Shown: positions 16,421 to 25,995 of the stretch, piece by piece | Position numbering within the stretch: position 1 is the stretch's first letter | How the letters are laid out: the number at the start of each line of letters is the position of its first letter | Assembly (NCBI GenBank): GCA_038087035.1 | Contig: CP051187.1 | Span: forward strand, 2,547,001 to 2,611,000 | DNA length: 64,000 nucleotides | From: Gloeotrichia echinulata CP02 | GTDB taxonomy: Bacteria; Cyanobacteriota; Cyanobacteriia; Cyanobacteriales; Nostocaceae | Direction of reading: 5' to 3' | Notes under the pieces: model-generated | Told to the model about the DNA's origin: nothing | The model's input: only the letters and a program-made list of their open reading frames with translations | The model's database searches: none | Made by a program: the position numbers and the translations under genes

Positions 16421-18586
16421 TTAAGTACGAGGAAGAAAACCCTGTTGCCCATTGATGGGGTCAAAGAGTACATTGTACTTGTCGAAAAATGCGATCGCAC
16501 TGTTCACGATTACAGGTTGCTCTGCTTGTGGTAAGACATTGATGTTCCACAAATTAAACCCATTGCGGTTTCCTGGGACAAGGCTGTAATTTAATATCCC
16601 CGGAATTGTTACCTTGACAGTATTTTCTGGGCGTAACCTTCCTGCTTTCAGTTTACCCATGAGGGAAGCAGACTTAAAGTGAATAAAACTATTGCTGGTG
16701 CCAGTATCCGCTAACATTCTACCGTTACAGCTATTTTTTATAGCACTTCCTGAGATAGTCAAACAAACTCCGTTAAGTCTAGAGTCCCATATATTGCCAG
16801 GTATACCATTAATCACAGGTTGTGGAGTCAGGGAAGCCAGCTTGAATCCTTCTCGATTCTTTGCTGTCAAGCCCAGAATCAGGGTACCTCTGTTGTTACT
16901 ACCGCCATTACCAGTAACGATAAATCCGTTATTCAGGTTTCCTGGTAGTTTTCTCAATGGGTTATAGGGGAGTGTCTCTTCTGAATAGTTCACACCAATT
17001 ATACCAGAAAACGGCTGCCCATTTTTTGCCGAGCAATTAGGTTTATCGGGTAGACATTGGCGACTGGTAACAACTTGGACGGGAACTGGTTCTGCTGTGG
17101 GAATCAGTCCTATGCGGATATTAGCGTAAACTATCTCTCCTTCTAAGATAGTGCCATCACTTAATACTTCCTTGACAACTTGACCCGTTGAATTAATCGG
17201 AGCATTTCCCAAAAACTCTTGAGGAACTCTTAGCCCTGCAGAACCTGTATCCATTAAAATACGTCTAGGCTGACCACCTGCCACTGCTACCTCAAGAAAG
17301 TATGCACGTCCGCTTTGACTAGCTGCACCTCTTGTATACAAGGGAACTGATATCGTATCAAAACTCGGTTTTCGGGGTATGATTTCGGCAGTATCACGCA
17401 CAGATGGATTAGGAAAAACTTCTTGAAATCCAGCCTGTCGCTGCGCTACTGGTTCTGGTGCGTAGTCCCAAAGACTTTCGTAATAGAAAAAGACCGCACC
17501 TAAACCTCGTTCTTGAGCAGTTCGGACTTGAGACTGAATTTGTTGTAGGGAAACTGGGCGATTTCTCAACCCTGTCATAATACCTATGCCAACTGGTATT
17601 AATTGTTGTGCTTCTATAATTTCTGGTGTAGAAATTGTACTAACAAAACTTGGTAAATCATTTCTGTAAACCTGTACTACAAGCTCATCTACAATCCCCA
17701 AACGTACCCAATTGAGCCAGTCTTGCAGTTGAAATTTGTAAGCAAAGTCATAGTAATTAGGAGATACCGCAAAAATTGCGTTTGGTTTTTTTGCTTTCAC
17801 AGCTTGGTATAGCTGCACCATAAAGGCTGTGATTTTATCTGCTCGCCATCGCACCCATGCTTGGGCTTGAGGATTAGGCGGTGGCGGATTCCCGGTTTCC
17901 TGAGTATATAGGTTAATCGTGTATTTGTCGTAGCCAAAATCCACAGGCAAACTTGTATGGTCGTCAAATTGAATACCATCAGCGTCATATTGGCTGATGA
18001 TTTCCATTACAAGGTCAGTAATAAACTGTTGCACTTCTGGGTGGAAGGGATTCAACCACGCCACCTCACCTGCAGCAGTAATCGAAGTTTGCGTCCCATC
18101 CAGCTTTTGTGTCAACCAATCGGGATGGGTTGATGCTAGTTCTGAAGTCAGGGGAGCCATAAACCCAAACTCAAACCAAGGAATCACAAGCAACCCTTGA
18201 CGGCGGCCCTGAGCAATCATATCTGCAACCACATCTTGTCCCTCTGTACCTTTGAAGAAAAAAGGGATACCCATTTTTTGAGTTACGGCACTGGGGTATT
18301 TTGTGTAGCCATCATTCCAAACCACGGGATAAATTGTGTTAAAATTCAATCGCCGCAATTGAGCAATTGTGTCCTGTACCCTAGCGCGATTCCGAAGAAT
18401 GTCAAAGTCATTATTTGTCAGCCAAACCCCGCGAATTTCTTGACGGAGTGGTTGCGATAGTTGAGCAGTTGCAGGAGTGAAGTTTTCTAGGAGTAACGCG
18501 GTAGCAAATGATATCGCAAACAGGATTGGTAACAGACGCTTAATTGATCGCAAACGTTGACGTATCAAAGAGAATAGCATAAGCAC
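16421..18586 (-). CDS. GHL10 glycoside-hydrolase-like protein fused to aspartyl-protease-like domain
   Basis: Exported protein of 721 residues. A signal anchor lies around residues 15-40. Residues about 48-390 form a GHL10 (DUF187-type) TIM-barrel: EIRGVWLTNNDFDILRNRA, FNTIYPVVWNDGY, then YDADGIQFDDHTSLP with the acidic residues expected at the barrel's active site. Residues about 425-720 look like a pepsin-type aspartyl protease with two half-sites, ILMDTGSAGLRVP near 443 and LADTGTSNSFIHF near 627, related to DUF3443-type proteins. The first half probably acts on cell-wall or exopolysaccharide glycans. The combination in one chain is unusual to me. Confidence 0.82.
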   Translation of the reverse strand: MLMLFSLIRQRLRSIKRLLPILFAISFATALLLENFTPATAQLSQPLRQEIRGVWLTNNDFDILRNRARVQDTIAQLRRLNFNTIYPVVWNDGYTKYPSAVTQKMGIPFFFKGTEGQDVVADMIAQGRRQGLLVIPWFEFGFMAPLTSELASTHPDWLTQKLDGTQTSITAAGEVAWLNPFHPEVQQFITDLVMEIISQYDADGIQFDDHTSLPVDFGYDKYTINLYTQETGNPPPPNPQAQAWVRWRADKITAFMVQLYQAVKAKKPNAIFAVSPNYYDFAYKFQLQDWLNWVRLGIVDELVVQVYRNDLPSFVSTISTPEIIEAQQLIPVGIGIMTGLRNRPVSLQQIQSQVRTAQERGLGAVFFYYESLWDYAPEPVAQRQAGFQEVFPNPSVRDTAEIIPRKPSFDTISVPLYTRGAASQSGRAYFLEVAVAGGQPRRILMDTGSAGLRVPQEFLGNAPINSTGQVVKEVLSDGTILEGEIVYANIRIGLIPTAEPVPVQVVTSRQCLPDKPNCSAKNGQPFSGIIGVNYSEETLPYNPLRKLPGNLNNGFIVTGNGGSNNRGTLILGLTAKNREGFKLASLTPQPVINGIPGNIWDSRLNGVCLTISGSAIKNSCNGRMLADTGTSNSFIHFKSASLMGKLKAGRLRPENTVKVTIPGILNYSLVPGNRNGFNLWNINVLPQAEQPVIVNSAIAFFDKYNVLFDPINGQQGFLPRT

Positions 18587-19097
18587 TTAAATAACAGAGT
18601 GTTAACTTGCATACTTTGGTGATGGAACTGAGTAGATGCCAATCTCTAACTAGTTATGTTACAGCTATTGTCAGGTAAATAGACCATGCGTCCCAATACT
18701 GCTCGGTTAAGGAAAATCGTAGGTTGGGTTGAGGAACGAAACCCAACAAAGCCCCCCAAATGTTGCCTCAACTCATCCGTCCTTGAGGCGGAAGCCCACT
18801 ATATCTCGCTCCCACGCAGAGCATGGGAGCGAGACATTGCTAGGACTTACGCATTGACAAAAAACACAAAATATGGGCTGCCAAAAAACCGGAGATGTCG
18901 TAGGGGTTTAGCATTGCTAAACCCTTACAACGCGGGTCTGTTTACCATCAAAGTAATATTTGTTAAAAAACAGAAAATCAGATGTTCTGCTAGTTCAACG
19001 TAGTAGGATTGTTAAAGTGAATCAGTGAGTCGCCATCGCTTGTTGATCGACGCCCTAAAATTAGAACAAAAGACGAGTCCTAAAAACAGCACACTCC
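18587..19097. repeat. Repeat-rich gap upstream of pheT
   Basis: Holds a copy of the gtaggttgggttgagg repeat (18718), a hairpin ctcgctcccacgc/gcatgggagcgag (about 18808-18838), and a ggacttacgcattgac element containing the ggtttagcattgctaaacc palindrome (18840-18990). No gene is supported; the open frame here is made of these repeats. Confidence 0.7.
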
Positions 19098-21533
19098 ATG
19101 CGTATTTCTCTCAATTGGCTGCGTGAACTAGTAGAAATTACATTAAACCCAGAAGAACTAGCCGAAACCCTGACAATGGCTGGGTTTGAAGTCGAAGAAA
19201 TTGAAGATCGCCGCACTTGGGCAAATGGCGTAGTGGTGGGGAAAGTGCTTGAACGTCAACCCCACCCCAATGCTGATAAATTAAGTGTTTGCCAAGTCGA
19301 TATCGGTGGATCACAGACTTTAAATATTGTCTGTGGTGCGGCTAACGTCCGGGCAGATATTTATGTAGCAGTGGCTACTACAGGTACTTACCTACCGCAG
19401 ATTGATTTGAAGATTAAACCCGCGAAATTACGCGGCGTCCCTTCTGCGGGGATGATTTGTTCTTTAAAGGAACTCGGTTTACCCACCGATGTCGATGGGA
19501 TTCATATTTTTACTCAAGAAAATCTCCCATTGGGTAGTGATGTGCGTCCCCTGTTGGGTCTAAATGATGTAATTTTAGACCTGACTGCTACCGCCAATCG
19601 CGCTGATGCATTGAGTATGGTAGGTATAGCGCGGGAAGTCGCAGCCTTGACAAATGCTAAGTTGAGCATTCCCGCACCACCGGAGGTGACGATTCCCAAC
19701 GCTACGGGAAATTTAAGTTTAAAAATCGCCGATACTCAAGTTTGTCCTGCCTATATTGGTACGGTAATTGAACAAGTAAAAATTGCTCCATCACCTGAAT
19801 GGTTACAACAACGGTTGCGCTCTGCAGGAGTGCGTCCCATAAATAATGTCGTGGACATTACTAACTACGTTTTGTTGGAATGGGGACAGCCACTACACGC
19901 CTTTGACCGCGATCGCTTAAAATCTGTTGGTGGGAGTGAAAATTTAACTATCGGTGTCCGGTTTGCCAATGCTGGGGAAACCCTCAAAACCCTAGATGGA
20001 CAAACTCGCACCCTCTGGTCCCCAAATTTGTTAATCACCGCTAACGAGAAACCCGTAGCACTGGCGGGAGTTATGGGTGGAGAAGAAACTGAAGTTCATC
20101 AAGGAACTCAAAGCCTAGTTTTAGAAGCAGCCTTATTTGATTCCGTGGCTATTCGCCGTTCTTCCCGGAGTGTGGGATTAAGAAGTGAGTCCTCTGGGAG
20201 ATACGAACGGGGCGTGAATCGGGCTGAGTTAGAAATCGCCGCCCGTCGCGCCTTGTCTCTGATTAACGAATTGGCACATGGCGTCATTGTCCAACAAGAA
20301 ATAGGCGACACTCGCCCCGATCCTGCTACCTGGAGTCGTTCCATTTCTCTGCGCTTAGACAGAGTGAATCAAGTCCTCGGACCAATCGATTTGGGAGAGG
20401 ACACCGGAGAACTACAAGGACGAGACATTGAACGCATTTTAACTGCATTAGGATGTCAGCTAACTTCTACTGGCGTTGGTAAATGGACAGTTTCCGTCCC
20501 ACCCTATCGTTACCGCGACTTAGAACGGGAAATTGACCTGATTGAAGAAATTGCCCGTCTCTATGGCTACGACAATTTTTGTGATACATTACCACAAAAA
20601 GCCGAAGCTGGCTATCTGCCTCTAGACCAAGAATTAATTCGCAAATTGCGTGCTTCCCTGCGGGCGGAAGGATTAACAGAATTAATCAACTACTCCTTAG
20701 TTAAACCAGGGGAAGATAGACAGATATTGCTGTCAAATCCCTTATTTGGGGAATATTCTGCCCTGCGAACCGATTTGCTATCTGGTTTGATTGACGCTTT
20801 TCAATATAATTTAGAGCAGGGAAACGGTTCACTCAACGGCTTTGAAATTGGGCGCATATTCTGGGAAGAAGAAGAAGGGTTACAAGAAACAGATGTCATC
20901 GCTGGAATTATCGGTGGTGATACCCGCGTGAATAAATGGTCTACAAGCGGACGCGAACAACCCCTGACTTGGTTTGAAGCCAAAGGCATTTTAGACAGCG
21001 TATTCCACAATCTGCGGCTACAAGTAGAATATCAACCCGATTGCCGCGACGAACGCCTACATCCCGGACGCACTGCTTCCCTGTGGACGAGGGGTAACAG
21101 ACTCGGTATCTTTGGACAACTCCATCCCCAACAGCGTCTAGACAAAGGTTTACCCGAATCAGTTTATCTGTTCCAATTGGATGCTAATGTACTTTTAGAT
21201 GCTCTAGATCAAGATGAAGTTGTCATACCAGTATTCCATCCTTATTCCACCTATCCAGCGGCTGATCGCGATCTCGCCTTTTTCGCACCCGTGAAAGTCT
21301 CAGTGGTCGAAATTGAAAAAGCAATTACCAAAGCAGGTAAAGGTTTGTTGGAATCAGTGGGATTGTTTGATGAATATCGCGGTGAAAATGTCCCAAGCGG
21401 ACAACGTAGTTTAGCATTTCGCCTAGTCTATCGAGTGAGCGATCGCACCCTCACCGATGCAGAAGTTGAACCAGTACACAATAAAGTCCGCGAAGCTTTG
21501 GTGGAGAAATTCGGTGTCAGTTTGAGAAGTTAG
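19098..21533 (+). CDS. pheT: Phenylalanine-tRNA ligase beta subunit
   Basis: Beta chain of the cytosolic alpha2-beta2 enzyme that charges tRNA-Phe; 811 residues, normal bacterial length. Domains in order: tRNA-binding EMAP-like fold (residues about 40-150, VVGKVLERQPHPNADKLSVC), B3/B4 editing domain (VQQEIG end near 400), B5 domain, the catalytic-like core (LEREIDLIEEIARLYGYDNF), and a C-terminal anticodon-binding ferredoxin fold (FHPYSTYPAADRDLAFF). pheS is not adjacent. The C-terminal Ser codon and TAG stop run into a heptamer repeat array. Confidence 0.97.
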   Translation: MRISLNWLRELVEITLNPEELAETLTMAGFEVEEIEDRRTWANGVVVGKVLERQPHPNADKLSVCQVDIGGSQTLNIVCGAANVRADIYVAVATTGTYLPQIDLKIKPAKLRGVPSAGMICSLKELGLPTDVDGIHIFTQENLPLGSDVRPLLGLNDVILDLTATANRADALSMVGIAREVAALTNAKLSIPAPPEVTIPNATGNLSLKIADTQVCPAYIGTVIEQVKIAPSPEWLQQRLRSAGVRPINNVVDITNYVLLEWGQPLHAFDRDRLKSVGGSENLTIGVRFANAGETLKTLDGQTRTLWSPNLLITANEKPVALAGVMGGEETEVHQGTQSLVLEAALFDSVAIRRSSRSVGLRSESSGRYERGVNRAELEIAARRALSLINELAHGVIVQQEIGDTRPDPATWSRSISLRLDRVNQVLGPIDLGEDTGELQGRDIERILTALGCQLTSTGVGKWTVSVPPYRYRDLEREIDLIEEIARLYGYDNFCDTLPQKAEAGYLPLDQELIRKLRASLRAEGLTELINYSLVKPGEDRQILLSNPLFGEYSALRTDLLSGLIDAFQYNLEQGNGSLNGFEIGRIFWEEEEGLQETDVIAGIIGGDTRVNKWSTSGREQPLTWFEAKGILDSVFHNLRLQVEYQPDCRDERLHPGRTASLWTRGNRLGIFGQLHPQQRLDKGLPESVYLFQLDANVLLDALDQDEVVIPVFHPYSTYPAADRDLAFFAPVKVSVVEIEKAITKAGKGLLESVGLFDEYRGENVPSGQRSLAFRLVYRVSDRTLTDAEVEPVHNKVREALVEKFGVSLRS

Positions 21534-21705
21534 GAGTTAGGAGTTAGGAGTTAGGAGTTGGGAGTAATGAGTAATGAGTAATGAGTGAGGAGTAATGAGT
21601 AATGAGTAATGAGTAATGAGTAATGAGTAATGAGTAATGAGTAATGAGTGAGGAGTGAGGAGTGAGGAGTAATGAGTGAGGAGTGAGGAGTTGGGAGTTG
21701 GGAGT
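21530..21705. repeat. Heptamer tandem arrays after pheT
   Basis: Begins with gttaggagttaggag in the pheT stop codon, then long runs of gtaatga and gtgagga heptamers. It resembles the array after the GNAT gene and, as there, the repeat supplies the stop codon. Confidence 0.95.
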
Positions 21706-21787
21706 CGAAAATATTCTTCAAATTTTTTACTCACAACTCAGAACTCAGCACTCATTCTGGAATTTTTGAATTTTTAATTATTGAACT

Positions 21788-22057
21788 ATGACAAAATACA
21801 TCCTCTGGGGAAGTTACTGCGAAGACGTTTTAACAAAACGCGAACCTTACCGTCAAGCCCATTTAGACGGATTAGCAAAACAGAAAGAATCTGGTGTGTT
21901 GATTACTATTGGACCTACCAAAGATGTGACGAAAGTTTTTGGCATTTATGAAGCCGAAGATGAAGCCACTGTCCGCGAATTGATTGAAGCTGACCCATAT
22001 TGGAAAAATGGGATTTGGACTGAATATTTTGTGAAAGAGTGGATTCAAGCTTTTTAA
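21788..22057 (+). CDS. YciI-family protein
   Basis: Small ferredoxin-like (YCII) protein of 89 residues from ATG 21788. The conserved His in RQAHLDGLAKQ and the acidic DPYWKNGIW segment match YciI-type proteins, which adopt a ferredoxin-like fold with a putative His-Asp active site; the reaction is generally unknown. It stands alone between repeat arrays. Confidence 0.88.
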   Translation: MTKYILWGSYCEDVLTKREPYRQAHLDGLAKQKESGVLITIGPTKDVTKVFGIYEAEDEATVRELIEADPYWKNGIWTEYFVKEWIQAF

Positions 22058-22077
22058 CAAAAGTCAAGAGATCCTTG

Positions 22078-22165
22078 TAGGGGCGCAAGGCCTTGCGCCC
22101 CAAAAGCCTGGTCTATTTCGTATTTGTAGGGGCGCAAGGCCTTGCGCCCCAAAAGCCTGGTCTAT
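22078..22165. repeat. Two tandem copies of a gcgcaaggccttgcgc palindrome unit
   Basis: The phrase ggggcgcaaggccttgcgcc plus aaaagcctggtctatttcg occurs twice in a row, about 47 bp apart. The same palindrome recurs at 8295, 16062, 25417-25461, 26659 and 29704-29741. Confidence 0.9.
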
Positions 22166-22199
22166 TTCGCGACTGTAATAAATCGAAACTTAATGCTAA

Positions 22200-22394
22200 T
22201 TATTGACCTTTCAAAGCCTTTTGAAAGTTGCGACGATAGGATTTATTAGTAATCCACAAAGCAGGCCATAACAAGGATAAACCAATACGATTGGGTAAAG
22301 TTTGACTAAAATTAGTCCGCTCAAACCCATTCCAAAACTTCCAAGCGCCGTACCCGTAAGCTGCGATTAACGCGAAAATAATTAATTTAACCAT
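22200..22394 (-). CDS. Small single-pass membrane protein, unknown function
   Basis: 64 residues from the ATG at 22394: MVKLIIFALIAAYGYGAWKF forms one membrane helix, followed by a basic tail (NKSYRRNFQKALKG). The upstream part of the longer open frame to 22457 looks non-coding. The pattern resembles small conserved cyanobacterial proteins, but I cannot name a family. Confidence 0.6.
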   Translation of the reverse strand: MVKLIIFALIAAYGYGAWKFWNGFERTNFSQTLPNRIGLSLLWPALWITNKSYRRNFQKALKGQ

Positions 22395-23128
22395 TCCTAT
22401 TGACTCCGTTAGTAACTGACAGAATTTGTTTTGAGTATTCCTACACCATTTAGGCACATCATCACCAAAACCGAGAAGCTGGGACTAAATTCCTCAAACT
22501 TCGGCATCTGAGTTACTTGGTGATACATTATCTCATTCCAGTGTAGATGAGGCTTGCACATCATCGCTAGTTACTAGTTAACGAATAGAAATTTTGTAGG
22601 GTGCGTCAGCGAAACACGCAACTGATGCGCTTTGATTTGAATTTTTTCGGTCTGACGCACCCGTAGGGGTTTAGCAGTGCTAAACCCCCACCGCTAAACC
22701 CGCAAAGCGCGGATCTATAGCGGTTCTCGGTTGAGTCCAATACACTCGTAAGGGCACGGCAGTGCCGTGCCCCTACACGCGACAATATAATTTTGTATTG
22801 CATTCAATTGAGAACCGCTATATTTACCGTCAAAGAATGGTGCGTGACGCCACAAGTCTTGTGACTACGTACAATATTTATCGCTGCGTCACGCACCCTA
22901 CGATTATTATTGTGCCAGTTGCGTAAGTCTCTCGTAGGGGTTTAGCATTGCTAAACCCCTACCGCTAAACCCGCAAAGCGCGGATCTATTTACCGTCGAA
23001 GCAATGATTAATCAAAGCCTGAAATGACCTATTCTGGTCAAATCATACCATGATTCATTCAATTTTGTAAGGGGGGTAGGGGGGTTAGGTTTCGCGTTGG
23101 TTTTTCCACATAACGCAAAAAGTCAGCT
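22395..23128. repeat. Repeat-only gap
   Basis: In order: a gggtgcgtcagcg / ctgacgcaccc repeat near 22600, a ggtttagcagtgctaaacc palindrome (22665), one complete TATAGCGGTTCTC MITE copy (22717-22822, inverted relative to the array at 26 kb), another tgacgcaccc-type repeat, and a further ggtttagcattgctaaacc palindrome at 22934. No gene. Confidence 0.8.
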
Positions 23129-25141
23129 TCATTTTTCCCTGCCAATACCGTCGCACAAGTGCCTGTCACTCTCGCTGACATCAGGATTATTTTTTAAAGG
23201 ATTATAAGTTAAATAATCGCGTACCACATCACAACTGCGCCTCATTAAAGAGTCGAAATCCATATCCCAGAGTTTAATAGTTCCGTCCCCTGAAGCGGTA
23301 GCGATGGTTTTGCCGTCGGGGCTGAAACTCACACTCGTGACATCATCCTGATGCCCCTTAAATTCCTGGAGCAGTTGCCCCTGCAAGTTCCACAACCGCG
23401 CTGTTTTGTCCCATGATGCGGTAGCGATGGTTTTGCCGTCACGGCTGAAACTCACACCCCAGACTTCACCCTGATGCCCCTTAAATTCCTGGAGCAGTTG
23501 CCCCTGCAAGTTCCACAACCGCGCTGTCCCGTCCGTTGATGCGGTAGCGATGGTTTTGCCGTCGGGGCTGAAACTCACACCCCAGACTTCACCCTGATGC
23601 CCCTTAAATTCCTGGAGCAGTTGCCCCTGCAAGTTCCACAACCGCGCTGTATTGTCATATGATGCGGTAGCGATGGTTTTGCCGTCGGGGCTGAAACTCA
23701 CACTCGTGACCCAACCCTGATGCCCCTTAAATTCCTGGAGCAGTTGCCCTTGCAAGTTCCACAACCGCGCTGTCCCGTCCGATGATGCGGTAGCGATGGT
23801 TTTGCCGTCCGGGCTGAAACTCACACTCGTGACCCAACCCTGATGCCCCTTAAATTCCTGGAGCAGTTGCCCTTGCAAGTTCCACAACCGCGCTGTATTG
23901 TCTAAGGATGCGGTAGCGATGGTTTTGCCGTCCGGGCTGAAACTCACACTCGTGACCCAACCCTGATGCCCCTTAAATTCCTGGAGCAGTTGCCCTTGCA
24001 AGTTCCACAACCGCGCTGTATTGTCTAAGGATGCGGTAGCGATGGTTTTGCCGTCCGGGCTGAAACTCACACTTGAGACATAACCCTGATGCCCCTTAAA
24101 TTCATGGAGCCGTTGCCCCTGCAAGTTCCACAACCGCGCTGTATTGTCATTTGATGCGGTAGCGATGGTTTTGCCGTCGGGGCTGAAACTCACACTAAAG
24201 ACACGATCCTGATGCCCCTTAAATTCCTGGAGCAGTTGCCCTTGCAAGTTCCACAACCGCGCTGTATTGTCATTTGATGCGGTAGCGATGGTTTTGCCGT
24301 CGGGGCTGAAACTCACACTAAAGACATAACCCTGATGCCCTTCTAAGCGGTTGCGTTCTTTTCCCTGAGTAAGAACTGTCTGCAAAGCATTTAATTGCTG
24401 TGGGTTAGTTGTGTTGTGTTTCCCGAAGATTTTCCCTGCTTTAATTGCTGTGACAAAAGCCTCCAATTCTTTATGTTCATTAAATAATAATAAAGAATAT
24501 CTAGCAAGAGATTCGGCTCCATTGAGTTCCGATTGCTTTGTCTGATTCCATGCAGTCAAAGCCAACCCACCGCTAATCATCACCGCCACCAACGAACCCG
24601 CAGCAATTCCCCAGGCGGTTCTAATTTCGCGTTTCCTGCTGGCTACTTCGACTTGTTGGAGGCGATTTCCTTCTTGGATACTCTGCTCAATAAATTCTTG
24701 CTCATCAATTAAGTCTTCTGGGCGTTCCTTGAGTTGTTCTTCTGCTTCCGCCAAAGCCGCACCCCGCAACAATGAACCAGAATCTTGCTTCGTTGCTTCC
24801 CATTGTCCCTTGGCTGAACGCAGTCGCTCTTGCCAAGCTGACTCTTCCGGCTTTTCTTGTTTCAATAACTCCTGCGCTAACTTAATAATTTCCGTATCTT
24901 TATCAACTCCTAAATTGATTAACTCTTCTTTAAGCAATGCTTTAAACGCTTCTGAATCCAGCTTTTTCTCATGTTTATCTACAATATCGCTGTCATCTTC
25001 TTTACCCTGTTCAGCAAACTTTTTTTTAATCAAGGTTTTCAACCCCTGATAGGCATTTTTAACTGCTGTTTGTGCGGTCTCTTTAGTAGCAGCGATCGCG
25101 CCTGCACCCAATGCAGCAAGAATCAGAGAGATAGGTTCCAT
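23129..25141 (-). CDS. Helical N-domain, transmembrane, nine-blade WD40 protein
   Basis: 670 residues from ATG 25141. The N-terminus (MEPISLILAALGAGAIAATK, then VKNAYQGLKTLIKKKF) resembles the helical effector-associated domain that starts many cyanobacterial STAND and WD40 proteins. A charged helical linker is followed by one membrane segment (about 190-212, IAAGSLVAVMISGGLALTAW) and the ELEAFVTAIKAGK linker typical of nSTAND proteins. Nine WD40 repeats of 41 residues, each containing SFSPDGKTIATAS, make up the rest. No NTPase domain is present. The repeats are almost identical at DNA level. Function is unknown; signalling or stress scaffolding is possible. Confidence 0.85.
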   Translation of the reverse strand: MEPISLILAALGAGAIAATKETAQTAVKNAYQGLKTLIKKKFAEQGKEDDSDIVDKHEKKLDSEAFKALLKEELINLGVDKDTEIIKLAQELLKQEKPEESAWQERLRSAKGQWEATKQDSGSLLRGAALAEAEEQLKERPEDLIDEQEFIEQSIQEGNRLQQVEVASRKREIRTAWGIAAGSLVAVMISGGLALTAWNQTKQSELNGAESLARYSLLLFNEHKELEAFVTAIKAGKIFGKHNTTNPQQLNALQTVLTQGKERNRLEGHQGYVFSVSFSPDGKTIATASNDNTARLWNLQGQLLQEFKGHQDRVFSVSFSPDGKTIATASNDNTARLWNLQGQRLHEFKGHQGYVSSVSFSPDGKTIATASLDNTARLWNLQGQLLQEFKGHQGWVTSVSFSPDGKTIATASLDNTARLWNLQGQLLQEFKGHQGWVTSVSFSPDGKTIATASSDGTARLWNLQGQLLQEFKGHQGWVTSVSFSPDGKTIATASYDNTARLWNLQGQLLQEFKGHQGEVWGVSFSPDGKTIATASTDGTARLWNLQGQLLQEFKGHQGEVWGVSFSRDGKTIATASWDKTARLWNLQGQLLQEFKGHQDDVTSVSFSPDGKTIATASGDGTIKLWDMDFDSLMRRSCDVVRDYLTYNPLKNNPDVSESDRHLCDGIGREK

Positions 25142-25500
25142 CGTTAATCCTCTGAAATGTGTATAGAACATTTATATCGGATATTGAGAAAATATTTGCA
25201 AAAAGTTCTACTCTCGGATTTCTCACCAGATTTTTCTGACCGTTGCTTTCTCTATGTCCCGAATTCGTAGGGGCGGGTGAGCGCGATATCCTCGTTAATA
25301 ATTGATGATCCTTATGAACCTGACCCTATTTGTGAGAAATGCAGGTACTCAGGGACGTGGGGTGACTCTAAATAATTTATTGTGTGATAAGTAGGTAGGC
25401 ACAATTAAGCGGAACGTAGGGGCGCAAGGGGAACGTAGGGGCGCAAGGCCTTGCGCCCCTACCACGTGGTCTATTTACCAGAAAATCCCTGTAAGTAGCT

Positions 25501-25863
25501 TTAGGTAGTAGGCAAAGCTACACTTTGACGCACAGTACGCTTGCGGTTGCTTTTGCGAGTACCTCCAGCCATCTGATACTCATGGCTATCGTGACCAAAC
25601 TTATAAGCAATACCACGCAAGATTTTCTCAGAATAATCTGCTAAATCTTGTTCTTGTTCGATAATCTGGGTTAATAAGATATCGATACTAGAAAGGTTGC
25701 TATTGTACGTTTCCAGTATTTTACGCAGGGTTTCTATTTTATCAGTATATTCTGTAACTGTCAATCCTTCTCCGATATCTAGAGTTTGACTGATAGATTT
25801 AACGCTTGCTAGACGAATCTGAGCTTTATCGAGAGTACGTGAACTGCGTTTTGGTCTTGGCAT
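25501..25863 (-). CDS. Conserved hypothetical protein, coiled-coil
   Basis: 120 residues with basic ends and a helical middle (TEYTDKIETLRKILETYNSN). Near the C-terminus is AYKFGHDSHEYQMAGGTRKS followed by a basic tail. I recall similar small proteins in Nostocales, but the function is unknown. The gap on its 3' side (25142-25500) has only gcgcaaggccttgcgc palindromes. Confidence 0.65.
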   Translation of the reverse strand: MPRPKRSSRTLDKAQIRLASVKSISQTLDIGEGLTVTEYTDKIETLRKILETYNSNLSSIDILLTQIIEQEQDLADYSEKILRGIAYKFGHDSHEYQMAGGTRKSNRKRTVRQSVALPTT

Positions 25864-25995
25864 AATTAATACTCATTCTCCACATTTTGGATAACTCTAT
25901 AGTGGACAATGGTTTAAACAGTTGTCATACGTAAAATTGTTGATTTTTGTTAAAAAACCTAAAATTTGAATAACAGGAAACAGGGAACAGGCAAT

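Noticed and set aside
21537..21734. Minus-strand frame rich in Leu-Thr-His
   Set aside because: Translation of heptamer tandem repeats.
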